This document shows positions 6,886 to 14,965 of a stretch of 21,693 nucleotides of DNA, piece after piece (position 1 is the stretch's first letter; every line of letters begins with the position of its first letter). The DNA is taken from the NCBI GenBank assembly GCA_900542235.1, contig UQNB01000031.1:1-21693 (forward strand), written 5' to 3'. A program made the translations under genes and the position numbers. The notes below the pieces were generated by a model. The model was not told the origin of the DNA. It saw only the letters and a program-made list of their open reading frames with translations, and searched no databases. The DNA comes from an uncultured Collinsella sp. (GTDB taxonomy: Bacteria > Actinomycetota > Coriobacteriia > Coriobacteriales > Coriobacteriaceae).

Positions 6886-8309
6886 GAATCTGCTTGGTGC
6901 TCGAGGGCTGCTACCCCTATGTGCACGGCGGCGTGTCCACATGGATGCACGGCTATATACAGGCCATGCCCGAGCACGAGTTTGTGCTGTGGGTGATTGG
7001 CGCGCATGCTGCCGACCGCGGTAAGTTTGTCTATGAGCTGCCCGGCAACGTTGCCGAGGTGCACGAGGTGTTTCTGGACGATGCCCTGCGGCTTTCGGGC
7101 GAGCAACAAGAAGTCGACTTTAACGACCGCGAGCGCGAGGCGTTGCGCCGTCTGGTTTCGCTCTCCAATCCGGATTGGGACGGGCTGTTCGATATCTTCC
7201 AGCGCCGCCACGTGCATCCGCTCTCATTTTTGCAGAGCCGCACCTTTATGGATATCTTCCGCGACGTGTGCCTGGCCGAGTACCCCTACACGCCTTTTGC
7301 CGACGCATTCCACACCATGCGCTCCATGCTGCTGCCCGTGCTCTATCTGCTGGGCAGCGAGGTTCCGGTGGCCGACGTGTACCATGCCATTTCGACCGGC
7401 TACGGCGGCCTGCTTGCGAGTCTTGGCTCGAGCGTTCATAACGCGCCGGCATTGCTAACCGAGCACGGTATCTACACGCGCGAGCGCGAGGAAGAGATCA
7501 TTCGCGCCGACTGGGTGGTGCCGTCGTTTAAGGACCGCTGGATTCGCTTTTTCTACCTGCTTTCGGAGGAGATCTACCGTCGCGCCTTCCGCGTGACGAG
7601 CCTGTTTCACAACGCCCGCAAGACGCAGATCGACATGGGCTGCGATGCGGACAAATGCCTGGTCATCCCCAACGGCATTCAATTCGACCGCTTTAAGGAC
7701 ATTCCCTTAAAGCCCGATGACGGCTGGGTGGACATTGGCGCGGTGGTGCGTCTGGCGCCCATCAAGGACGTTAAGACCATGATCTATGCCTTCTTTGAGC
7801 TGCACGAGCGCCTGCCCAAGGTGCGCCTGCATATTATGGGCGGCGTGGACGATGAGGAGTACGGCGCCGAGTGTCATGCGCTGGTGGAGACACTGGGCGT
7901 GCGCGACCTGATCTTTACCGGCCGCGTCAACGTGGTCGAGTACATGGAAAAGCTCGACTTTACCATTTTGACGAGCATCTCCGAGGGCCAGCCACTCAGC
8001 GTGCTGGAGTCGCTTGCTGCACGTCGCCCCTGTGTGACGACCGAGGTCGGCTGCTGCCGTGAGCTGCTCGAGGGCGCCCCCGGTGACGACTTTGGCGTGG
8101 CAGGTTTTGTGACGCCGCCCATGTATCGCAAGGGCTTGGCCGATGCCATGGAACGCATGTGCGCGAGCCGTGCCCGCCGCCTGGAAATGGGGGAGCGCGG
8201 CCAGCGTCGCGTTGCCACGTACTTTTTGCACGAGCAGATGCTCGCCAACTATCGCGCGCTGTATGACGAGACGGCGCGTGCGTTTGACTTGCCCAGAGAG
8301 GGGGAGTAG
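6882..8309 (+). CDS. PelF: GT4-family glycosyltransferase of Pel
   Basis: This 475-residue cytosolic glycosyltransferase has a GT-B fold. Residues 8-21 (EGCYPYVHGGVSTW) are the characteristic PelF N-terminus with the GGVS loop. IPNGI is at 262-266, and the GT4 EX7E motif runs from E368 to E376 (EGQPLSVLE). Known PelF uses a UDP-N-acetylhexosamine to build the polymer; P. aeruginosa PelF is about 507 residues, so this length is normal. Its ATG overlaps the TGA of the preceding gene (ATGA), and an AAGGAGGG sits just upstream. It is expected to be soluble and to dock on PelD, PelE and PelG. Family confidence is high. Confidence 0.93.
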   Translation: MRICLVLEGCYPYVHGGVSTWMHGYIQAMPEHEFVLWVIGAHAADRGKFVYELPGNVAEVHEVFLDDALRLSGEQQEVDFNDREREALRRLVSLSNPDWDGLFDIFQRRHVHPLSFLQSRTFMDIFRDVCLAEYPYTPFADAFHTMRSMLLPVLYLLGSEVPVADVYHAISTGYGGLLASLGSSVHNAPALLTEHGIYTREREEEIIRADWVVPSFKDRWIRFFYLLSEEIYRRAFRVTSLFHNARKTQIDMGCDADKCLVIPNGIQFDRFKDIPLKPDDGWVDIGAVVRLAPIKDVKTMIYAFFELHERLPKVRLHIMGGVDDEEYGAECHALVETLGVRDLIFTGRVNVVEYMEKLDFTILTSISEGQPLSVLESLAARRPCVTTEVGCCRELLEGAPGDDFGVAGFVTPPMYRKGLADAMERMCASRARRLEMGERGQRRVATYFLHEQMLANYRALYDETARAFDLPREGE

Positions 8310-8312
8310 CCG

Positions 8313-9857
8313 GTGGCCGGAATCGGTTTTGAGCTCAAGCGCCTGTTTAGGCGCAAAGGTCTGTTTGCCACGATGCGCGCCTATGGCTACGCCGGCATTG
8401 TGTGCACGGGTCCTATGCTGCTGGGCGTGCTGCTCCAGGTGGGTATCTTGGTGCTGTGCGGTCTGTGGGGTGTGGGACGTGCCAACCAGGATCTGCTGGT
8501 GTGCATGGTGACCTATACGCTGCTGGCGTCGCTTACGCTCACGAGCTTTTTCTCCATGCCGGTCACGCGCTTTTTGGCCGACATGCTGTTTGCCGAGCGC
8601 GAAGAAGAGGTCTTGCCCTCGTTTTGGGGTTCCAACGCCATCATGCTCGTTGCGGGCACGGTGCTCTACGGCATCTTTTTGCTGTTCTCGGGCGCCACGC
8701 TGCTGCAGGGGCTGCTGTGCCTGTGGCTCTTCAACATTATGATCGTCAATTGGAACGGCATGAGCTATCTCACGGCCATCAAGGATTACCGCGGCATTCT
8801 GTGCAGCTTTGCCGCGGCCATTGGCGTGGCATGCCTGTGCGCCCTGGCCGCTCTGGCGCTGGGGCTGCCACCGGTCGAGGGCCTGCTGGCATCAATCGCC
8901 CTGGGCTACGGTGTCATGCTCACCTGGGACGCGGTGCTGCTGTACCGGTATTTTCCGCAGAGCGATCGCAGCCCCTGGCTCTTTTTGCAGTGGCTCGATC
9001 AGTTTATGCCGCTGGCGCTCACGGGCCTGTTTACCAACCTGGGGCTCTTTGCGCATCTGGTGATTATTTGGACAGGGCCCATTGGCGTGCAGGTCAAAGG
9101 CCTGTTTTACGGCGCGCCCTATCATGATGTGCCGGCGTTGCTTGCGTTTTTGACGATCCTTGTCACGAACGTCAACTTTGTGGTGTCGGTCGAGGTCAAC
9201 TTCTATCCGCGCTACCGCGACTACTACAGCCTGTTTAACGACGGCGGCGTGGTGGGCGACATCGTGGTGGCCGAGGAGGAAATGCTCGCCACGCTCAACC
9301 GGGAGCTGTGGTTTTGCGCGCTCAAGCAGCTGTTTGTGACGGCAGCAGTCATCTCGCTCGAGACCACGGTGCTCTCGGCCCTGCCACTGGGCTTCAACAA
9401 CCTGATGCACGGGTATTTTCGCACGTTATGTGTGGGCTATGGCCTGTATGCCGTGGGCAATACGGTGATGCTCATCTTGCTGTACTTTACCGACTACAAG
9501 GGGGCCGTGTTGGCCTCGGGCCTGTTTGCCGGTGTGGCGGGGCTGGCGACAGCCGTGTCGCTGCTCTTGCCGCAGCAGTTTTATGGCTTTGGCTTTTTGT
9601 TGGGTGCGGCGGTGTTTTTTGTTGTGGCACTCATGCGGCTCGATACCTATACCGCCAACTTGCCGTATCGTATCCTGAGCCAGCAGCCCATTGTGGCGAC
9701 CGACAAAACGGGTCGCTTTACGGAGCTGGGCCGCTTGCTCGACCGTTTCGAGCAGCGCTATGAGGAGCTGCGTTTAGAGGACGAGCCGCATGGTGCGTTT
9801 GAGCGCATGGTGGTTCGCGTGTATCGCAATCGTTGGGGAGGTCCTGATGACCGATAG
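8313..9857 (+). CDS. PelG: MOP-superfamily membrane transporter of Pel
   Basis: This 514-residue polytopic membrane protein has about 12 predicted hydrophobic segments and begins MAGIGFELKRLFRR, a typical PelG start. It has a conserved-looking loop NFYPRYRDYYSLFN. PelG belongs to the flippase-like MOP superfamily and is thought to move Pel across the cytoplasmic membrane while it is polymerised by PelF. It starts with GTG three bases after the pelF stop, with GAGGGGGAG upstream. Its last 11 bases overlap the next gene, which argues that the CotH-family gene belongs to the same transcript. Confidence 0.92.
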   Translation: MAGIGFELKRLFRRKGLFATMRAYGYAGIVCTGPMLLGVLLQVGILVLCGLWGVGRANQDLLVCMVTYTLLASLTLTSFFSMPVTRFLADMLFAEREEEVLPSFWGSNAIMLVAGTVLYGIFLLFSGATLLQGLLCLWLFNIMIVNWNGMSYLTAIKDYRGILCSFAAAIGVACLCALAALALGLPPVEGLLASIALGYGVMLTWDAVLLYRYFPQSDRSPWLFLQWLDQFMPLALTGLFTNLGLFAHLVIIWTGPIGVQVKGLFYGAPYHDVPALLAFLTILVTNVNFVVSVEVNFYPRYRDYYSLFNDGGVVGDIVVAEEEMLATLNRELWFCALKQLFVTAAVISLETTVLSALPLGFNNLMHGYFRTLCVGYGLYAVGNTVMLILLYFTDYKGAVLASGLFAGVAGLATAVSLLLPQQFYGFGFLLGAAVFFVVALMRLDTYTANLPYRILSQQPIVATDKTGRFTELGRLLDRFEQRYEELRLEDEPHGAFERMVVRVYRNRWGGPDDR

Positions 9858-11616
9858 GATGATATCGCGTCGCCGCTTGATTGAGGCGGCTGCCGGCACA
9901 TTGCTGCTTTCGGGCTGCTCTTCGCAGGACGAATCCTCGAAAAAAAAGACCAAGAAACAGGGCAAGATTAAAAAGGCCGATGCGTCTAGCGAGACCAAGC
10001 ATCTTCGCGACAAGGACGAGCTGTACGAGGTCTACGACGACTCGGGCATTGTGACCATGTACCTGACGGTCTCTCGTGGCAACAGCTCCGAGAACACCGA
10101 CCATAGTTGGGCCGAGATCAATACGTACTCGGTGTATGACTATGCCGACATGGGTGTTACGCGCTATCAGGTTATGGGCCTGCTGCAGCCAGGCGATGAT
10201 AAGGGCCCCGTTGCTGGTGAAGTGGGCTATGGCGAGGAGGCGCCTAACGCCACGGTGCAGGTGCGCGGTCAGACGTCGAGTTCCTATACGCAAAAGAACT
10301 ACAAGGTGGAGCTCAAAAAGGGCAAGGGCACGTGGCGCCAGCAGCGCGCGATTGCGCTCAACAAGCATATGGGCGAGGGCATGCGTTTTCGCAACAAGAT
10401 GGCTTACGATCTGATTCGTGGCATTCCCCAAATGATGGGCTTGCGCACGCAGTTTGTGCACTTATGGGTGTGCGACCAGACCGAAAAATCTAACGACACC
10501 TTTGAGGACTACGGACTGTTTACGCAGGTCGAGCAGCTCAACAAGACGGCGCTCAAGGCCCACGGTCTGGATAAGAGCGCGCATCTGTATAAGGTGAACA
10601 ACTTCGATTTCCATCGCTTCGAAGACACTATCAAGCTGGCGGATGACCCTGACTATAACCAGACGGCGTTTGAGGGCATGCTCGAGATTAAGGGCGATTC
10701 GGACCATACCAAGTTAATCGAGATGCTCGATGCGCTCAACGACGATACGCAAAAGATCGACGATGTACTCGACACCTACTTCGATACCGAGAACCTGGCC
10801 TATTGGATGGCGTTTCAGATCTTGACGGGCAATTGCGATACGCAGAACCGTAACTGCTATCTGTACAGCCCGCTTAACTCCAAGGTCTGGTACATCCTGG
10901 ATTGGGATAACGACGGCATGCTGCGTAAGCTTGAGCTGAGCCTGAAGGGGTTCTCGGATTATGCGAGCTGGGAGCGCGGCGTGAGCAACTACTGGGGCAA
11001 CGTGCTGTTTAACCGCGCGTTGCGCAGCAAGTCGTTCCGCAGCGAGCTCGATCGTGCCGTCAAGGACTTGCGCTCGTATTTGACCGAGGAGCGACTGAGC
11101 AAGATGATCGAGCATTATCGCGAGGTCACGGAGTCGCTCGTCTTTGCTGCGCCCGACCTGGAGAATCTGCCTGTCACCAAGGATCAATACGAGCAAATCG
11201 CCGCGGCGATTCCTTCCGAGATCGAGGAGAACTACCAGAGCTTCCGCGAGAGCTATAAGAAGCCCATGCCGTTCTACATTGGCGTGCCGCAGATTGATAA
11301 CGGTAAGTTGCGCATAAACTGGGATGCTTCCTACGACTTTAAGGCGCGTGACGTTCGCTACACCGTGGAGCTGGCGCGCGACTACGCCATCAAGGACGTG
11401 GTCTTTAAGGCCGAGGACGTGCTGCTGCCCGAGGTGACCTGCGATGCGCCCGATGCCGGCCAGTATTTTGTGCGCGTGCGCGCCACCAACTCCGACGACT
11501 ATACGCAAGATGCGTTTGACTACTATGTGACCGACGATGGCAAGCAGTACGGCATGAAGTGTTTTTACGTGCAGGACGGCGGTAAGGTCGTGGAGGACAC
11601 GTATGAGGAGGGCTAG
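9847..11616 (+). CDS. CotH-kinase-family lipoprotein
   Basis: This 589-residue protein begins with an RRR motif (SRRRLIE) and a lipobox LSGC (C24), so it is an exported lipoprotein, possibly by the Tat route. A lysine-rich linker follows and then a CotH-type domain, with VRGQTSSSYTQKNYKVELKK, ALNKHMGEGMRFRNKM and a D352-W-D354-N-D356 acidic cluster (YILDWDND) where the family places its metal-binding residues. A C-terminal domain looks like a fibronectin-type fold (TVELARDYAI, YFVRVRATNSDDYT). CotH of Bacillus spores phosphorylates coat proteins; here the substrate is unknown. The ATG at 9847 overlaps pelG by 11 bases and has GGAGGT upstream. The gene overlaps the VTC gene by 14 bases. The family is clear; the kinase activity is inferred. 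Confidence 0.85.
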   Translation: MTDRMISRRRLIEAAAGTLLLSGCSSQDESSKKKTKKQGKIKKADASSETKHLRDKDELYEVYDDSGIVTMYLTVSRGNSSENTDHSWAEINTYSVYDYADMGVTRYQVMGLLQPGDDKGPVAGEVGYGEEAPNATVQVRGQTSSSYTQKNYKVELKKGKGTWRQQRAIALNKHMGEGMRFRNKMAYDLIRGIPQMMGLRTQFVHLWVCDQTEKSNDTFEDYGLFTQVEQLNKTALKAHGLDKSAHLYKVNNFDFHRFEDTIKLADDPDYNQTAFEGMLEIKGDSDHTKLIEMLDALNDDTQKIDDVLDTYFDTENLAYWMAFQILTGNCDTQNRNCYLYSPLNSKVWYILDWDNDGMLRKLELSLKGFSDYASWERGVSNYWGNVLFNRALRSKSFRSELDRAVKDLRSYLTEERLSKMIEHYREVTESLVFAAPDLENLPVTKDQYEQIAAAIPSEIEENYQSFRESYKKPMPFYIGVPQIDNGKLRINWDASYDFKARDVRYTVELARDYAIKDVVFKAEDVLLPEVTCDAPDAGQYFVRVRATNSDDYTQDAFDYYVTDDGKQYGMKCFYVQDGGKVVEDTYEEG

Positions 11617-12394
11617 CGCGCTGCTTGAGCGCTTGGCTGCCCCGCCCGAGCGCAGCACGCAGGAGCGCTACCGCCACGAACTCAAGTACCTCATCAACGA
11701 GGGCGAGCACGCCGCGCTTGCCTGTCGCATGGCGCCGGTGTTCAAGCTGGACAAGCATGCGCGCTCGGGCGGTTACACCATTCGCAGCCTGTACTTTGAC
11801 GACTACTGCAACTCGGCCTACGAGGAAAAAGACGCCGGTATTCTCATGCGCAAAAAGTATCGCGTGCGCATCTATAACGGCAGCGACAAGGTGATTAAGC
11901 TCGAGCGCAAAAAGAAGTACGGCAGCTGGATCTACAAGGAGGACGCGCCGCTCACGCGCGGTGAGTTTGAGCAGATTCTTGCTGGCGACTACGACTTTTT
12001 GCTGAGGAGCCCCTATCCGCTCTGTCGTGAGTTCTACATCGAGTGCATCTGTAATATGATGCGCCCGCGGACCATCGTGGACTATGAGCGCGAGCCGTGG
12101 GTGATGGACGAGGGCACGGTGCGCATCACGTTTGACATGAACGTGCGCGCCGCGGTGGGAAGCTTCGACATCTTTGACGCGACGCTGCCCGCGCTGCCGG
12201 TCCTGGAGCCCGGCAAGCTGGTGATGGAGGTCAAGTTTACGGAGTTTTGCCCGCAGCTCGTGCGCGATATGGTGCCTCCGGGCGCGGCCGAGCTCACGGC
12301 GGTCTCCAAGTACTGCCTGTGTTACGAAAAGACCGCCTACCTGCGCGGTTTTAACTACTGGGAATCGGATTTTGGGAACCGAGGGGATATTTAG
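11603..12394 (+). CDS. VTC-domain polyphosphate polymerase
   Basis: This 263-residue protein is a stand-alone VTC catalytic domain without SPX or membrane parts. Tunnel-lining basic and acidic positions of the family are visible: R24-H-E-L-K28-Y, IRSLYFDD at 60-67, KKYRVRIY around 84-91, K99-L-E101-R-K-K-K, TIVDYERE, RITFDMN and LVMEVKF. Known VTC enzymes polymerise ATP gamma-phosphate into polyphosphate. The gene begins inside the CotH-family gene (14-base overlap) and is followed after three bases by the DUF4956 gene, with which VTC genes are commonly paired. Polyphosphate as the product is the family expectation; another triphosphate-tunnel activity cannot be excluded. Confidence 0.87.
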   Translation: MRRASALLERLAAPPERSTQERYRHELKYLINEGEHAALACRMAPVFKLDKHARSGGYTIRSLYFDDYCNSAYEEKDAGILMRKKYRVRIYNGSDKVIKLERKKKYGSWIYKEDAPLTRGEFEQILAGDYDFLLRSPYPLCREFYIECICNMMRPRTIVDYEREPWVMDEGTVRITFDMNVRAAVGSFDIFDATLPALPVLEPGKLVMEVKFTEFCPQLVRDMVPPGAAELTAVSKYCLCYEKTAYLRGFNYWESDFGNRGDI

Positions 12395-12397
12395 ACC

Positions 12398-13063
12398 ATG
12401 AGCACCAGGGACTTTTTTAAGAACTCCGTCTTGGAGGCGTTTGGCCAGGTCGACCCTGCCAAGATCGGCCTGTCGCTGCTCGTGGCGCTCGCCATGGGCA
12501 TCCTGATCTATTACGTGTACAAGCGCTTTTTTACCGGCGTGGTGTATTCGCGCAGTTTTGCCGTGACGCTCGTGGGCATGTGCGTGCTTACCTGCATGGT
12601 CACGCTCGCGATCTCGACCAACGTGGTCATCTCGCTCGGTATGGTCGGTGCTTTGTCCATCGTCCGCTATCGTACGGCGGTCAAGGACCCGCTCGACCTG
12701 CTGTATCTGTTTTGGGCCATTACCACGGGCATTACGGCGGGTGCCGGCATGTACGCGCTCGTGGGGCTCACGGCAGTGGTGATCGTGGTGATGATTGCCG
12801 GATTTGCGAGCCACCAAGACAAGGCGCGCGTGTACATGATGGTCATCCACTACACGGGGCAGACCACCGGCGACGATATCGTGCGCGCGTTTGGCCGCAC
12901 CAAGTTTTCCGTCAAGTCCAAGACCATGCGCGGCGACAAGGTCGAGATGGCCGTCGAGGTGTTCTCGGACGGTGTGGATATGCCCTATGCCGACGCCATC
13001 CGTGCACTCGACGGCGTGGAAGACCTGACGCTCATCCAATACAACGGCGAATATCACGGCTAA
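12398..13063 (+). CDS. DUF4956 membrane protein
   Basis: This 221-residue protein has about four membrane helices in the first two thirds (ISLLVALAMGILIYYV-like segments, residues about 23-140). It carries the family's conserved GMVGALSIVRYRTAVKD loop, followed by a soluble alpha/beta C-terminal domain of about 80 residues. The function of DUF4956 is not known to me. Its repeated association with VTC genes suggests it anchors or channels the polymerase product, in the way that membrane subunits help eukaryotic VTC move polyphosphate. It is the last gene of the pel run; the next gene begins 215 bases later. Confidence 0.85.
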   Translation: MSTRDFFKNSVLEAFGQVDPAKIGLSLLVALAMGILIYYVYKRFFTGVVYSRSFAVTLVGMCVLTCMVTLAISTNVVISLGMVGALSIVRYRTAVKDPLDLLYLFWAITTGITAGAGMYALVGLTAVVIVVMIAGFASHQDKARVYMMVIHYTGQTTGDDIVRAFGRTKFSVKSKTMRGDKVEMAVEVFSDGVDMPYADAIRALDGVEDLTLIQYNGEYHG

Positions 13064-13069
13064 CTATGT

Positions 13070-13093
13070 TCCGGCGTTTTAACAAACGCCGGA
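13070..13093 (+). terminator. Hairpin just after the pel-CotH-VTC operon
   Basis: A perfect 10-bp stem (TCCGGCGTTT with its complement) closes a TAAC loop, seven bases after the DUF4956 stop. No T-tract follows, so it is not a classic intrinsic terminator. It may protect the 3' end or act together with Rho. Confidence 0.4.
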
Positions 13094-13278
13094 CCGCTCG
13101 ACGCTGCGCGGACATCTGCCGGGCGATCTGCCGCTCAAACCGTCGCTCGCGTACATGAAGTACGCGTCGCTCCTCTTTCACGGCACCTCGCCACGACAGC
13201 TGCCCGCTCGCTGGCATGTGCTCTTCCAGGATGGGCTAATTTGGTTCAGTTTTATTTTTATTTAAGGGACGGTGTCGC
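13094..13278. other. GC-rich spacer between operon and next gene
   Basis: No gene is supported here. A second hairpin, CGCGTAC-ATGAA-GTACGCG, lies at 13148-13166, and the octamer CGTCGCTC flanks it on both sides. A minus-strand open frame of 61 codons (13032-13217) runs into the DUF4956 gene and looks like a GC-bias shadow. The last 40 bases are T-rich (TTTTATTTTTATTT) and would hold the promoter of the next gene, but I see no clean -35/-10 pair. AAGGGA at about 13264 is a plausible ribosome site. Confidence 0.4.
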
Positions 13279-14271
13279 GTGTACGTGCAACAGTTAGAAG
13301 AGGCCTGGGCTGTAAGGGCCGGCGCGCGTGAGGCGCGTCTTGTTGCGGCCTCGCATGTGCCGGCGGCGCTGTCGCTACTGGGGATTGTGCAGCCCGGCGA
13401 TCGCTTGGTGGCCTTTGCGGATGACTTTGCCGATGCGTTTGCCTGCGGCTTTGATGGCTGCAATGTTACGCTGGTGGGGGAGCCCGTGGCTGCGGCGTTT
13501 GCTGGCGCGTCCGAGGGCTTTGATGCTTCGTTTGATGCCGAGGGGCCGCACCTGTGGTGGTTCGTCAACTCCATCGGCGGGTTTGGTCTGCGTGTGCCCG
13601 ATCTGCGCGTGCTGGGTCGGGCGGCTCGTGGGGCCCGCGCGCTGCTGGTTGTGGACAACACCGTGGCGTCGGCTTTTGGCTGCGATCCGCTGCGTTTGGG
13701 TGCCGTTCTGTCGCTCGAGGCGCTCGACCGCGTGTGCGCCGGTAGGGCTCCGCGCAAGCTCGTTGCCGCTTCGGTGGCACGCTCGCAGCTTAAGCGCCAT
13801 CGCGTGGACGCTGCGGCCGAGTGCGCGCATGCGCTGCTCGAGGGTTGCGGATTGGCCGCACTCGACTTGTCCTCCGATGAGGCCGAGGTTCTAGAGCACG
13901 GGCTCGACACGATCGACACCCGCATGCAAGCGCATTTCGACCGCGCCCGTGCGCTGGCCGAGTATCTGGCCGCCAACGAGATGGTACGCAACGTGTGCTA
14001 TCCCGGGCTGACCTCGCATCCCGACCATGCCGTCGCGACCGGCATCCTGGAGCACGGTTTTGGCCCGGCAGTAGAGTTTGACCTGATGGACTGCATCGCA
14101 GGTGAATTTTTCAGCATACTGCCGGACGAATTCCGCACATCACCCGCCGGCGGCTCAGCAACGCGCCTTTCGGCACCACACGGCAAGCAGGGGAGTGCCA
14201 TCCGCCTCTTCGCCGGCACCGACGACCCCCTGCAGGTGGCTGCCACTCTCGATAACGCCCTTCGCAAGTAG
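13279..14271 (+). CDS. Cys/Met-metabolism PLP-fold protein lacking the PLP lysine
   Basis: This 330-residue protein resembles cystathionine gamma-synthase/lyase enzymes. The LLVVDNT stretch (D126-N-T) followed by DPLRLGA matches the family's VDNT...PL.LGA, and NVCYPGLTSHPDH matches the late YPGL.SHP.H motif. The lysine that binds PLP in the usual SATK sequence is missing. In ungapped alignment from D126 the position falls on R151 within LSLEALDR. The protein is also about 50 residues shorter than usual at the N-terminus. It starts with GTG; the frame is intact. It may be a pseudoenzyme with a binding or regulatory role, or an enzyme in slow decay. It is followed by a palindromic element and a convergent regulator gene. 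Confidence 0.72.
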   Translation: MYVQQLEEAWAVRAGAREARLVAASHVPAALSLLGIVQPGDRLVAFADDFADAFACGFDGCNVTLVGEPVAAAFAGASEGFDASFDAEGPHLWWFVNSIGGFGLRVPDLRVLGRAARGARALLVVDNTVASAFGCDPLRLGAVLSLEALDRVCAGRAPRKLVAASVARSQLKRHRVDAAAECAHALLEGCGLAALDLSSDEAEVLEHGLDTIDTRMQAHFDRARALAEYLAANEMVRNVCYPGLTSHPDHAVATGILEHGFGPAVEFDLMDCIAGEFFSILPDEFRTSPAGGSATRLSAPHGKQGSAIRLFAGTDDPLQVAATLDNALRK

Positions 14272-14297
14272 CTAATCGGGGTCTGTGTCACGATAAC

Positions 14298-14435
14298 GGC
14301 CTATTTACTACGTTTAAGCAATAGGGGTCGACCGCACTCGCCCATTTTGAAAATTACCAAGCTGTTTACCAGCGGTTTTAATTTCATAATGTCCGGTATG
14401 GTCGAGGGTATTCAACTAAACGTAGTAGATAGGCC
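14298..14435. repeat. 138-bp palindromic element
   Basis: The terminal arms GGCCTATTTACTACGTTTA (14298-14316) and their complement at 14417-14435 match at 18 of 19 positions. Nested inside are TCGACC/GGTCGA (14328-14333 and 14400-14405), TGAAAATTA/TAATTTCA (14348-14356 and 14379-14386) and an apical GCTG-TTTAC-CAGC hairpin. The entire element can therefore fold into one long imperfect hairpin. It lies between two convergent genes and may also serve as a terminator for both. No open frame, transposase or target duplication was seen. Confidence 0.65.
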
Positions 14436-14494
14436 CGTTTTGTGGCGCGAGCCTCAACCCTAGGGCGCTGTGGGCTAAAAACCGCCTAAAAGGA

Positions 14495-14842
14495 CTACTC
14501 CGCGTTGATGCTGGCGATGAGGTCGTTGGCTTTGGAGGCGATGACGTTGTTGATGTCGGCCTGAAGCTCTTCGTAGGCTGCTATGGCGCGCTCGCCGGCC
14601 GGCGTGAGCGTGGATCCGCGAGCACCGTCGCGCTCGATGAGCTTGCAGCCCAGCTGCCCTTCAGCCTCGTTCACAATGCGCCAGGCCTTGGAATACGCCA
14701 TGCCCATGCTCTTGGCAGCGCGGTTGAGCGAGTGCTCGCGGGCAATACCCTGCAGCAGCAAGACGCAGCCATGACCAAACACGCCCGGCAAATCCTTGTC
14801 GCACGCTTGAATGACCAACTTTGCCGTTGTCTTGTACTTCAT
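14495..14842 (-). CDS. ModE-like winged-helix transcriptional regulator
   Basis: This small protein of about 115 residues is essentially one LysR/ModE-type winged helix-turn-helix: GHGCVLLLQGIAREHSLNRA, then AKSMGMAYSKAWRIVNEAE, ending with a LTPAGERAIAAYEEL helix. It corresponds to the N-terminal DNA-binding domain of ModE without the molybdate-binding (MOP) domains, so it may not sense molybdate. The start is uncertain: ATG at 14842 is chosen, with a GTG at 14851 as the alternative. It is transcribed divergently from guaB, with 193 bases between them, and convergently with the PLP-fold gene. A palindrome at 14868-14882 may be its own operator. Its targets are unknown. Confidence 0.75.
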   Translation of the reverse strand: MKYKTTAKLVIQACDKDLPGVFGHGCVLLLQGIAREHSLNRAAKSMGMAYSKAWRIVNEAEGQLGCKLIERDGARGSTLTPAGERAIAAYEELQADINNVIASKANDLIASINAE

Positions 14843-14867
14843 ACGCTCCACGTCTCCCCGCTAAAGT

Positions 14868-14882
14868 GTTTGCTGGGCAAAC
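14868..14882. promoter_or_regulatory. Palindrome upstream of the ModE-like gene
   Basis: GTTTGC-TGG-GCAAAC is a perfect 15-base inverted repeat 26 bases upstream of the regulator's ATG. The position suits autoregulation. Binding is inferred only. Confidence 0.4.
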
Positions 14883-14927
14883 GCAAAGCCTGCGTCAAAC
14901 CCTCGTGTGCTCTTCTTAAATCATGCA

Positions 14928-14956
14928 TTGTAGCAGTCAAAGTGCGTTAAGATACT
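14928..14956 (+). promoter_or_regulatory. Candidate guaB promoter
   Basis: TTGTAG at 14928-14933, a 17-base spacer and GATACT at 14951-14956 form a moderate sigma-70-type promoter. This places the start near 14963 and gives a leader of about 70 bases before the guaB ATG. No purine riboswitch-like sequence is evident in the leader. Confidence 0.5.
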
Positions 14957-14965
14957 TCCCCAGTA

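Noticed and set aside
11405..13057. Minus-strand open frame of 550 codons opposite the VTC and DUF4956 genes
   Set aside because: Rich in His, Arg and Ala with no domain; it spans three well-supported plus-strand genes.
13032..13217. Minus-strand 61-codon frame after the pel operon
   Set aside because: Arg-rich, overlaps the DUF4956 gene, and is best explained by GC bias and hairpins.
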